Origin: Methanocorpusculum sp.
Lineage (GTDB): Archaea > Halobacteriota > Methanomicrobia > Methanomicrobiales > Methanocorpusculaceae
Length of the DNA: 7,894 bases
NCBI GenBank assembly: GCA_029986195.1
Contig: DALTYF010000035.1
Location: 1 to 7,894, forward strand
Direction of reading: 5' to 3'
Shown: positions 1 through 6,615 of the stretch, piece after piece
How positions within the stretch are numbered: the stretch's first letter is position 1
Layout of the letters: each line of letters starts with the position of its first letter
Translations under genes and position numbers: made by a program
Notes under the pieces: model-generated
What the model saw: only the letters and a program-made list of their open reading frames with translations
Told to the model about the DNA's origin: nothing
Databases searched by the model: none

Positions 1-43
1 CTTCGTCGGAAAAGAGATATACAGCGACTGCCATAGTACGATC

Positions 44-70
44 ACGAAAAATTCGTTAACGAAAAATTCG
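44..70 (+). repeat. 12-base direct repeat, two copies 15 bases apart
   Basis: The sequence acgaaaaattcg occurs at 44-55 and again, identical, at 59-70. Each copy contains the small dyad cgaa/ttcg around three A residues. The gap between copies is ttaa with overlap into the palindrome centred at 57/58. Paired AT-rich copies ahead of an operon start suggest a protein binding site, but that is inference only. Confidence 0.6.
52..63. promoter_or_regulatory. Perfect 12-base palindrome, candidate operator
   Basis: The sequence ttcgttaacgaa is identical to its own reverse complement. It sits 52 bases before the first start codon, between the two direct repeat copies. A symmetric site of this kind is what a dimeric helix-turn-helix regulator would bind. 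If gatata at 16-21 were the TATA box, transcription would begin close to this palindrome, a usual place for an archaeal repressor site. The palindrome is read directly from the sequence; its role is inferred. Confidence 0.35.
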
Positions 71-78
71 GTTTCTAC

Positions 79-88
79 TCAGTACTGA
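79..88. promoter_or_regulatory. Second perfect palindrome (10 bases) in the leader
   Basis: The sequence tcagtactga is a perfect palindrome about 26 bases centre to centre from the first one. Nearby, actca (77-81) can pair with tgagt (95-99) to form a weak five-base stem. A 10-base palindrome can arise by chance, so it is recorded mainly because it shares a short leader with the stronger dyad. Confidence 0.2.
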
Positions 89-105
89 TTCTGATGAGTC
101 AGAGA

Positions 106-110
106 GAGGT
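106..110 (+). promoter_or_regulatory. Ribosome binding site deciding the GTG start at 116
   Basis: gaggt lies five bases before GTG 116 and resembles the archaeal anti-Shine-Dalgarno complement. An in-frame stop (TGA 95-97) rules out any start further upstream. The next in-frame ATG (161) would remove the first 15 residues, which match the expected lead-in to the TPP pyrimidine domain. Confidence 0.5.
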
Positions 111-115
111 CAGAG

Positions 116-1237
116 GTGAACACGGCAAGCAGAAGTTTAGAGGTACTTTCCGCAGCGATCATGCAGGCGTCCGACACCTGCTACGCCGTCCCGGGATATC
201 CGGTGACGGAACTTGCCGGAGTGTGTAATGCGGAATATGTACTCAATGAAAAGATTGCACTGGAGTATGCTCTGGGTGATTCGCTTTCCGGAAGACGCAG
301 TACGGTAATCGTGAAGAATGCAGGTATGAACATCCTGTCCGATCCGCTGATGGTTGCAACCGTTCAGGGAATACGCGCCGGAGTTGTGATCATTGCAGGA
401 GATGATACGGAATTGTCTGCATCGCAGACCCGGCAAAACTCCGGCCGTTTCGGAGATCTTGCGGATGTGCCTGTCTTTGAGCCCGGGGCAGACGGAGTTC
501 ACCAGGTTGTCGAGTCCGCCATGCAGAGTTCGGAGACCTATTCCCGTGTTGCAGTAATACGGATCACAGCCCCGGACCTGTACACGGACGCTGAGCGATT
601 ATCTCTGCCGGAACGCCGGTCATCGTACGGACATCTGTCTCCGGATTTTCTGGCAACGAGAGGAATGTGTGAACATGCGGAGAACATCACCGCACAGATG
701 AGACACGAAAAAACGGATCCGCAGAAAATCCCGGAGAGTTACAGACAGGCAGGATACATAACCACATTCTGCAGACACTGTCCGTACAAGCCGCTGCTGT
801 CGCTTTTGCAAAAAAAGAACCAGAAGGTGATTGCCGATACCGGGTGTTCACTGCTTGCAAAAAAACCACCCTATTCACTGTCCGTTGCAAACTATGGTCT
901 TGGGTCATCGCCTGCGGTGGCTGTAAAAAGTACAAAAATTTCTCTGTGCGGGGATTATGCGGTGCTGCATTCCGGACTGAATGCCCTTATTGACATTGCA
1001 GAGAAAGGACATTCCCTTCTCTGCATTATTTTAAAAAACGGTACTCTGGCTATGACCGGCGGGCAGAGATGCCCTGACATCATGCCGTATCTTTCCTGTT
1101 TTCATCCGCGGATTGTTTCCGCGGATGATACGCTGACGCTTGAAAAAGAACTTGCAACCGAACCGGACGGATTAAAAATACTCATCATATCCGGAACATG
1201 CCCAGACGAGGAGAACCATGAAACCATGCTGTATTGA
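116..1237 (+). CDS. TPP-dependent 2-oxoacid decarboxylase-like protein; candidate 2-oxosuberate decarboxylase
   Basis: This is a 373-residue thiamine diphosphate enzyme related to IorA, the alpha subunit of indolepyruvate:ferredoxin oxidoreductase. The N-terminal pyrimidine-binding domain (about 20-155) carries GYP at 27-29 and the IorA-like NEKIALE at 44-50, whose Glu45 probably activates the cofactor. The C-terminal diphosphate-binding domain (about 215-365) has CRHCP at 219-223, DTGC at 241-244, GDYAVLHSG at 279-287 and KNGTLAMTGGQ at 307-317, all recognisable in IorA. IorA is usually about 600 residues. Here the middle domain is reduced to about 60 residues and the C-terminal double [4Fe-4S] ferredoxin domain is absent. 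No IorB-like gene is nearby. The remaining two-domain layout resembles fused ComD-ComE (sulfopyruvate decarboxylase), which suggests non-oxidative decarboxylation. It starts with GTG and overlaps aksA by 20 bases. From this linkage I infer 2-oxosuberate decarboxylation for coenzyme B. The family is fairly sure; the substrate is not. Confidence 0.75.
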   Translation: MNTASRSLEVLSAAIMQASDTCYAVPGYPVTELAGVCNAEYVLNEKIALEYALGDSLSGRRSTVIVKNAGMNILSDPLMVATVQGIRAGVVIIAGDDTELSASQTRQNSGRFGDLADVPVFEPGADGVHQVVESAMQSSETYSRVAVIRITAPDLYTDAERLSLPERRSSYGHLSPDFLATRGMCEHAENITAQMRHEKTDPQKIPESYRQAGYITTFCRHCPYKPLLSLLQKKNQKVIADTGCSLLAKKPPYSLSVANYGLGSSPAVAVKSTKISLCGDYAVLHSGLNALIDIAEKGHSLLCIILKNGTLAMTGGQRCPDIMPYLSCFHPRIVSADDTLTLEKELATEPDGLKILIISGTCPDEENHETMLY

Positions 1238-2345
1238 AATCTGCGATGTCACCCTGCGGGACGGAGAACAGACGCCGGGTGTATCCTTCACCTGCGAGGA
1301 AAAACAGGAGATTGCCCGGTGTCTGTCGGATATTGGCGTCGAGGTGATTGAAGCGGGGTTCCCCAGCATCTCGAACGAGGAAAAAAAGTCCGTAAAAGCT
1401 ATTGTAAACATGGATCTCCCCGCGCAGATCTGTTGTCTTTCCCGCTGTATTCAGTCGGATGTGGATGCGGCAGTTGACTGCGGGGTTGATCTTGTCAGTC
1501 TGTTCTTTGCCACCTCCGATCGGCACATCAAGATAAAATATCACAAAACACGTGAAGAGATGCTGGATACGGCACTCTCGATGCTGGATTATGCGGTTGA
1601 TCACGGGCTGAAGGTCAGATTTTCTGCGGAAGATGCGTCCCGGACCGATATCGGATTTTTAAAGGAGATGTACCGGCAGGGTGCGGAACGCGGGGCTGCA
1701 TACAGCAGTTTTGCCGATACCATCGGCTGTATGACACCTCTGGAGATGTATGCCACGGTTCAGGACCTCACCAAGGATCTGGCAAATCCCCTGTGTGTTC
1801 ACTGTCACAATGATCTCGGATTTGCCGGGGCGAACACGTTTACTGCGGCACAGGCAGGTGCGTTTCAGCTGCATACCACCGTGAACGGTATCGGGGAACG
1901 CTGCGGGAATGCGTCCCTTGAAGAGGTGTTAGTGGCACTGCGGATGCACAACGGCACGGACCGGTATGATCTGACAAAACTTTCCGGGCTTTCCCGGCTT
2001 GTGGAGCGTTATTCTGGGATTCCGGTCGCAAAAACAAAACCCGTGGTGGGCGAACACGCGTTTGTCCATGAAAGCGGAATTCACATTGCAGCCCTGATAC
2101 AGGATCCGCGGACGTACGAGTACTATCCGCCGGAGATGGTCGGGGCAACGCAGAGACTTGTGCTGGGGAAACACAGCGGGAGAAAGGGGCTGGAGTACAT
2201 TCTTACAACGCTGGGGTATACCTGCTCCGAGGAACAGACTGAGAGAATTCTCAGCAGAATCAAAGCCGCCGGAGAGGCAAAACAGCCTGTTACCACCGAG
2301 GTTCTCTCCGGAATTATTGCAGAGTCACAGGAGGAGGAAGCATGA
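1218..2345 (+). CDS. aksA: Homocitrate synthase AksA (LeuA family)
   Basis: This 375-residue acyltransferase condenses acetyl-CoA with 2-oxoglutarate and, in later turns, with 2-oxoadipate and 2-oxopimelate. The TIM barrel shows DVTLRDGEQTPG at 10-21 (Asp10 and Arg14 expected at the metal and substrate site), the metal-binding HCHND at 195-199, NGIGERCGNASLEE at 223-236, FVHESGIH at 282-289 and GKHSG at 317-321. It is the length of archaeal AksA and lacks the C-terminal leucine-sensing domain of the roughly 500-residue LeuA, which argues for homocitrate rather than isopropylmalate synthase. The ATG at 1218 follows gaggag (1208-1213) and lies inside the end of the preceding TPP gene. The stop overlaps aksD by four bases (ATGA). 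Citramalate synthase (CimA) is a related alternative, but the homoaconitase-type partners downstream favour AksA. Confidence 0.87.
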   Translation: MKPCCIEICDVTLRDGEQTPGVSFTCEEKQEIARCLSDIGVEVIEAGFPSISNEEKKSVKAIVNMDLPAQICCLSRCIQSDVDAAVDCGVDLVSLFFATSDRHIKIKYHKTREEMLDTALSMLDYAVDHGLKVRFSAEDASRTDIGFLKEMYRQGAERGAAYSSFADTIGCMTPLEMYATVQDLTKDLANPLCVHCHNDLGFAGANTFTAAQAGAFQLHTTVNGIGERCGNASLEEVLVALRMHNGTDRYDLTKLSGLSRLVERYSGIPVAKTKPVVGEHAFVHESGIHIAALIQDPRTYEYYPPEMVGATQRLVLGKHSGRKGLEYILTTLGYTCSEEQTERILSRIKAAGEAKQPVTTEVLSGIIAESQEEEA

Positions 2346-3589
2346 CGGAGACACTTTCGGTACGGATTCTTGGCGCCGCAGAGGGAACATATGTGGATAG
2401 AAAAGTGGATCGGGCATACGCACATGACGGAACCGGGACGCAGGCACTTGCGGCATATCAGAACTTCCGGACACGTCATGCGGGAGTGAAAAATCCGGAG
2501 AAACTTTCCCTCGTCTATGATCATATTGTTCCTGCCAATAACTCAACGACGGCAAACCTTCAGGGTATGCTCAGGAACTTTGCAGAGAGGGAGAACATTT
2601 CTCTCTATGATATTGGTTCTGGAATCTGTCACCAGATTCTGAGCGAGGGCATTTGTCTGCCGAATGAAGTTGTTGTCGGGGCGGACTCGCATTCCTGTAC
2701 TCTTGGAGCGCTCGGGGCTTTTGCCACCGGGGTCGGGGCAACGGACATGGCAGGGATATGGGCAACCGGTCAGACCTGGTTCCGCGTCCCTGCGTCCATC
2801 GGTATCGTCCTGAACGGAAAACTCCGTGACCATGCGGAACCGAAGGATGCCGCGTTAACGTATGTGAAAAAACTGGGGATGGACGGCGGTACCTATAAAG
2901 CGCTGGAGTTTATCGGGGACGGGGCAGAGGGAATGCCGATGGAGGGAAGGCTTACCCTCTGCAACATGGCTATTGAAACCGGGGCAAAGACCGGGTTGTT
3001 CTACGCAGACCAGTGTACGAAAGCCTATCTGGGAAATTACGGGGTTGCCGGGGAAAAGATATTTCTGCAAGAACGCGGGGACTGTACCTACGAGAAAGAG
3101 ATATTTCTGGATCTTGATGGCATAGAACCGCTTCTTGCCGTGGACAACAGGGGGGATACCGCAGTACTGGTGAGTTCCTATGCAGGGACACCGGTGGATC
3201 AGGTTCTGGTGGGAACATGCACCAACGGGCGCTACGAAGATCTTCAGAGGTTTGCCGGTATTGTCCGGGGGAAGCGGGTCGCTGTCAGAACACTGGTCGT
3301 TCCTGCCTCAAAAGCGGTCTACCGCAAAGCGGCAGTGTCCGGTATCCTGACGGATCTGATCGATGCCGGATGCGTTATCTGTCCTCCGGGCTGCGGTCCG
3401 TGTCTCGGAGTTCATATGGGGGTCCTCGGAGAAGGGGAGACGGGTCTTTCGACCGCAAACCGGAATTTCAAAAACCGGATGGGTGTTGGCGCAACGTATT
3501 ATCTCTGTTCACCTTCCACTGCGGCGGTAAGTGCACTGACCGGCGAGATCACTTCTCCCCATGAGCTTGCGGGAGGGGCCGGAATATGA
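2342..3589 (+). CDS. aksD: Homoaconitase large subunit AksD/HacA (LeuC family)
   Basis: This 415-residue large subunit of a two-subunit [4Fe-4S] hydro-lyase dehydrates homocitrate and rehydrates homoaconitate to isohomocitrate, and does the same with the longer homologues. GADSHSCT lies at 113-120. The three cluster ligands are expected to be Cys293 (in GTCTNGR) and Cys351 and Cys354 (in PPGCGPCLG). The substrate-loop motif NRNFKNRMG is at 373-381 and VYDHIVPAN at 58-66. The length fits the short archaeal HacA/LeuC class rather than bacterial LeuC of about 470 residues. A strong purine run (2331-2338) precedes ATG 2342. The gene overlaps aksA and aksE by four bases each, which suggests translational coupling and balanced subunit synthesis. 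The large subunit alone cannot separate homoaconitase from isopropylmalate isomerase; the small subunit does. Confidence 0.86.
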   Translation: MTETLSVRILGAAEGTYVDRKVDRAYAHDGTGTQALAAYQNFRTRHAGVKNPEKLSLVYDHIVPANNSTTANLQGMLRNFAERENISLYDIGSGICHQILSEGICLPNEVVVGADSHSCTLGALGAFATGVGATDMAGIWATGQTWFRVPASIGIVLNGKLRDHAEPKDAALTYVKKLGMDGGTYKALEFIGDGAEGMPMEGRLTLCNMAIETGAKTGLFYADQCTKAYLGNYGVAGEKIFLQERGDCTYEKEIFLDLDGIEPLLAVDNRGDTAVLVSSYAGTPVDQVLVGTCTNGRYEDLQRFAGIVRGKRVAVRTLVVPASKAVYRKAAVSGILTDLIDAGCVICPPGCGPCLGVHMGVLGEGETGLSTANRNFKNRMGVGATYYLCSPSTAAVSALTGEITSPHELAGGAGI

Positions 3590-4062
3590 TTATCCGCGGG
3601 CATGCAGTGGTTGTCGGCGACAATGTTGATACGGATATGATAATTGCCGGCAGATATCTGCGCACCATTGATAAATCCGTCTGGGCGGAACATGTGTTTG
3701 AAGATTATGATCCGGAGCTCGCCGGAAAGATGAATGGGGCTGTACTTATTGCGGGTAAGAATTTCGGCTGCGGGTCTTCCCGGGAGCAGGCGGTGACCGC
3801 TCTGAAGGAGGCAGGGGTGCGTGCGGTTATTGCTCCGTCGTTTGCGAGAATATTTTTTAGAAACAGTGTCAATTCCGGGTTATACATCAGCGAAGCAGAT
3901 ATTCACTGTCCGGATGGTACGATAGTCATCTATGATACCGAGACGTTCCGGATAACGGCGGGGGATGTCTCCTGTTCTGCGGGATCACTTTCACCGCGCA
4001 TGCAGGAGATTCTGCGTGCAGGCGGACTTGCAGCGTATCTCTCCGGGAGGGAGCCGGTATGA
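3586..4062 (+). CDS. aksE: Homoaconitase small subunit AksE/HacB (LeuD family)
   Basis: This 158-residue swivel-domain subunit completes the active site of the AksD hydro-lyase. Its substrate loop reads YLRT at residues 24-27, with Arg26 and Thr27. From published work on the Methanocaldococcus jannaschii enzyme, YLRT marks homoaconitase, while isopropylmalate isomerases carry a hydrophobic variant of this loop. This is the best single piece of sequence evidence that the operon makes coenzyme B precursors rather than leucine. Other family motifs are GDNVDTDMI (11-19), GKNFGCGSSREQA (about 57-69) and PSFARIFFRNSVNSGL (about 84-99). ATG 3586 is preceded by gggagggg (3571-3578). The gene overlaps aksD and aksF by four bases (ATGA at both ends). 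Confidence 0.9.
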   Translation: MIIRGHAVVVGDNVDTDMIIAGRYLRTIDKSVWAEHVFEDYDPELAGKMNGAVLIAGKNFGCGSSREQAVTALKEAGVRAVIAPSFARIFFRNSVNSGLYISEADIHCPDGTIVIYDTETFRITAGDVSCSAGSLSPRMQEILRAGGLAAYLSGREPV

Positions 4063-5047
4063 CCGTTACCATTGCTGTTGTGGAGGGGGACGGGATCGGC
4101 CGGGAGGTGATTCCGCCGGCGGCGCAGATTCTCCGATATTTTCTGCCGGACGCGGAGTTCATTCCGGTGGATCTCGGGTTTGCTGTGTGGGAAAAAACCG
4201 ATTCCGCCTGTTCTGAGGAGGATATACAGATTCTTAAAGGGACGGATGCGGTTCTGTTCGGAGCGGTTACTACCCCGCCGGATCCTGACTACAAAAGTGT
4301 CCTTTTGCGGCTGCGTCATGAGCTGGATCTGTATGCGAATATCCGCCCCGTCAAATCCGCATGTGCGGATCTGGTTATCGTCCGGGAGATTTCCGAGGGT
4401 CTGTATTCCGGCAGGGAGGAGATCGGGGAGGAGCGGTCAACTACTCTGCGCGTTGTTACGAAGACCGGCAGCAGGCGAGTCGCGGGGAGACGGCCTGTTT
4501 GCTCAGCCGCCAAAGGAACCGGCAGATTCCGCTGACGATAGGACACAAGGCAAATGTGCTGAAATCTGATGTGCTCTTTCGGGATACCTGTCTGAGAACA
4601 GCGGAGTCAGAGAATCTGCCGGTCCGCTGTATGCTGATTGATGCCCTGTGTCTGGATGTGCTGTTTCATCCGCGGAAGTACGATGTCATTGTGACAACGA
4701 ACATGTTCGGTGATATTCTCAGTGATGTGTGCGGGTATCTTGCCGGCGGACTCGGACTGCTGCCGAGCGCGAATATCGGAGATACCCATGCGCTCTTTGA
4801 GCCGGTGCACGGGAGTGCGCCGGATATTGCGGGTCGCGGGATTGCAAATCCCGTTGCGGCGATCCGGAGTGCGGCACTGCTTCTTGCGTATCTGGGAATG
4901 CAGGCGGAGGCGGAAAGGGTCGAGGAGGCTGTCCGGGAGACCATGGCCTGCGGCGTGGTGACTCCGGATCTTGGCGGGGCAGCGTCCACGGAGGGTGTCG
5001 GAAAAAATATTTTTGCGCGGCTTGATAATCTTTGCAGACAAAATTAA
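4059..5047 (+). pseudogene. aksF: Isohomocitrate dehydrogenase AksF (LeuB/IDH family), broken by one frameshift
   Basis: AksF oxidatively decarboxylates isohomocitrate and its longer homologues with NAD+, closing each elongation turn. The first frame (4059 onward) gives EGDGIG, the substrate-binding LRHELDLYANIRP with Arg86 and Arg96, and LYSG with Tyr116. Around 4484-4487 (a run of four G) the homology moves to another frame, while the first frame meets a stop at 4533-4535 after about 16 unrelated residues. The second frame gives GHKANVLK (catalytic-type Lys, residue 164 of the joined protein), FGDILSD and the cofactor-binding PVHGSAPDIAGRGIANP, ending at 5047. Adding one G restores a single 329-residue protein of normal family length. 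The break separates Tyr116 from Lys164, so neither piece should work alone. Both halves look conserved, which favours a sequence error or recent mutation. It overlaps aksE by ATGA and has a purine-rich site at 4045-4053. Confidence 0.85.
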
Positions 5048-5055
5048 GTGTTATC

Positions 5056-6066
5056 ATGTCTTTTGTGTCAGCACGGGCGGATTTTGAACCTGAAGCCCCG
5101 ATGTTTGCACTCATCCTTGCAAACAGTCTTGTATCGACGATCCCCGGTGTGTCCGGTGCCGGGGAAAGTCCGGAAAAGAGTCTGCTGGTCCCGCCGCTGG
5201 ATGCGGAGCTGATCGTGAACGGAGAGCTGTCCGCCGAAGGGGTTACGCCGAATACACCGACCGGCTGCCCGACGCCGGCGGTTCTGACGCTTGCGATGAT
5301 GGATCTTATCGGTATGCATCCGCTGATGATTGCGGCGGGTATTGAGTCGGAGATTTCTGTTCCGTACATGAGTCTCGGCGGAAAGACCGGCGGCGATCCG
5401 CGGGAGGGGAATGCGGTGCCCGAGGCGCGGATGCTGTATGAGCGGGGAGTAAAGGTGGGGGAGTATCTTTCCCAGATCTGCGATATGCTGGTGCTTGGGG
5501 AGTGTCTGCCGGGCGGGACGGCGACGGCTCTGTGTGTTCTGCGCGCGCTCGGGTATGCGGCAAGGGTCAGCAGTTGTCTGGTGGATAATCCGGTGACGCA
5601 GAAGGAGCAGATTGCGGCAGAGGCGCTCGCCCGTGTTGCGGAGGCCGGTACTGCCGATCCGCTTGATATTGTTGCGATGATCGGTGATCCGATGATTCCG
5701 GTTGCGGCGGGTATTGCCGAAGGGTATTCCGGGAGGCTCCTCCTCGCCGGAGGGACGCAGATGCTGGCAGCGGCGGCGGTTATCCGGGCGCTCGGAAATG
5801 CGGTGCCCGACGTGGTGACCACTTCATATGTCTATAATGATGCGACGGCGACGTTCCGGGAGACGGCGGCGGCGATTGGGTGTGATGCGTACTACGTGGA
5901 TCCTGAGTTTGATCGACTCGGCCATGCGGGACTTGCCCGGTATGCGGAAGGCGAGATCAAGGAGGGGTCGGGTGCCGGCGGTGCGATGTTCCTTGCAAGT
6001 CTTCTCGGCTATACGCCGGAGCAGATCAAGGCTGCAATTAAGAATCATATTGATGTCTACGAATGA
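5056..6066 (+). CDS. cobT: Archaeal CobT, nicotinate-nucleotide phosphoribosyltransferase family (UPF0284/TIGR00303)
   Basis: The protein belongs to the archaeal CobT group, which transfers phosphoribose from nicotinate mononucleotide to a benzimidazole base, activating the lower ligand of cobamides. With ATG 5056 it has 336 residues, close to the family length. Motifs are TPNTPTGCPTPA at 64-75, GECLPGGTATA (about 148-158), GGTQM at 232-236 and KEGSGAGGA (about 302-310), whose Glu303 sits where the catalytic glutamate of Salmonella CobT lies. An in-frame TTG at 5032 would overlap aksF but is less likely. No good ribosome binding site precedes either start, so the start is only moderately sure. 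It begins eight bases after aksF. Methanogens need cobamides for the Mtr methyltransferase and coenzyme B for methyl-coenzyme M reductase, so a shared transcript makes sense, though that link is inference. Confidence 0.82.
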   Translation: MSFVSARADFEPEAPMFALILANSLVSTIPGVSGAGESPEKSLLVPPLDAELIVNGELSAEGVTPNTPTGCPTPAVLTLAMMDLIGMHPLMIAAGIESEISVPYMSLGGKTGGDPREGNAVPEARMLYERGVKVGEYLSQICDMLVLGECLPGGTATALCVLRALGYAARVSSCLVDNPVTQKEQIAAEALARVAEAGTADPLDIVAMIGDPMIPVAAGIAEGYSGRLLLAGGTQMLAAAAVIRALGNAVPDVVTTSYVYNDATATFRETAAAIGCDAYYVDPEFDRLGHAGLARYAEGEIKEGSGAGGAMFLASLLGYTPEQIKAAIKNHIDVYE

Positions 6067-6069
6067 GCG

Positions 6070-6615
6070 ATGGACGAGACTGAGAGGATAGAGGGAGAGG
6101 TGCGCGGGGCAGGATTTTCCTGTCTTTTCTGCGGGGCGTGCTGCAGTGGTCCTGATAATGAGGTTATGGTCTCGCCGCCGCGGAGATTGAGGTTCTTGCG
6201 GCGGCAACCGGTCTTTCGCGGGATGAGATAGCAGGAGCCGGAGTGGATCCGGCAGGACGGGTTTACGTTTACGTTCGGCTGGGTGCTGCGGCGGAGTGCG
6301 GACGGGAACTGTATTTTTCTGGAGAGGAACCGGTGCCGGGTGTACGGTAACCGTCCGCATATCTGCCGGACGTATCCGTTTATGCTGGACGGGGAGCGTT
6401 TCGTTGTCTCCGAATGTCCGGGGTGTGCCGCCGGGTGTGAGACGGCGGGTGCCGAGGAGATTACGGGGGATCTTCTGCGGAGGCGGGAGGCCGAGGATGC
6501 CGAGCTGGAAAATACGGGGATTCAGTATCAAAAACATAGTATAATCACAGGTTCAACGATTGTATTCGATAGCAGCGGAGCACATGAGTATGCTCCCCGT
6601 CCGAAAAGATCATGA
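6070..6615 (+). pseudogene. YkgJ-type cysteine-cluster protein, interrupted by two compensating frameshifts
   Basis: The protein is a putative zinc- or iron-sulfur-binding cysteine-cluster protein of unknown function. Frame 6070 starts with ATG three bases after cobT and gives CLFCGACC (Cys18, 21, 24, 25) and SGPDNEVMVSP, typical of the family N-terminus. Homology then moves one frame over (6183 onward, EIEVLAAATGLSRDEIA) and returns to the original frame near 6232-6235 with EPEWIRQDGFTFTFGW. It continues with DGNCIFLERNRCRVY, RPHICRTYPFMLDG and SECPGC to the stop at 6615. In the original frame the middle segment hits TAG at 6229-6231. One base missing near 6175-6183 and one extra near 6231-6235 would explain everything; the repaired protein is 181 residues. 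A shorter intact reading from GTG 6283 lacks the first cysteine cluster and is unlikely to be the true gene. The end overlaps the next gene by four bases. Confidence 0.75.

Larger units (their letters stand above)
1..115. other. Gene-free leader of the coenzyme B operon
   Basis: This is the only stretch without a convincing gene. It contains a 12-base direct repeat, two perfect palindromes and, at its 3' end, a purine-rich ribosome binding site for the first gene. An AT-rich gatata (16-21) is a possible TATA-like element, but no clear BRE/TATA pair stands out, so I do not call a promoter. Short open frames run in from the left edge on the + strand, and one on the - strand starts with ATG at 34-32 and leaves the window. 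They are too short to tell whether the upstream neighbour ends here or is transcribed divergently. Confidence 0.6.

Noticed and set aside
1..34. Possible divergent gene starting ATG at 34 on the - strand (MAVAVYLFSDE)
   Set aside because: Only 11 codons are visible before the window edge, there is no ribosome binding site, and competing short open frames run on the + strand, so nothing supports it.
1218..5047. Leucine biosynthesis operon (leuA, leuC, leuD, leuB)
   Set aside because: The gene families fit, but the small subunit has the homoaconitase loop YLRT and the first enzyme lacks the leucine-binding regulatory domain, so coenzyme B chain elongation fits better.
4719..5822. Long antisense open frame (367 codons) opposite aksF and cobT
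   Set aside because: Its translation is rich in Ser, Pro, Arg and Ala without family motifs, and it lies opposite two genes with clear conserved motifs. GC-rich, G-biased coding sequence often leaves the opposite strand open.
6283..6615. Shorter intact reading of the cysteine-cluster gene from GTG 6283
   Set aside because: Family homology clearly continues upstream in the same frame (EPEWIRQDGFTFTFGW) and then through the shifted segment to CLFCGACC, so this start is a product of the frameshifts.
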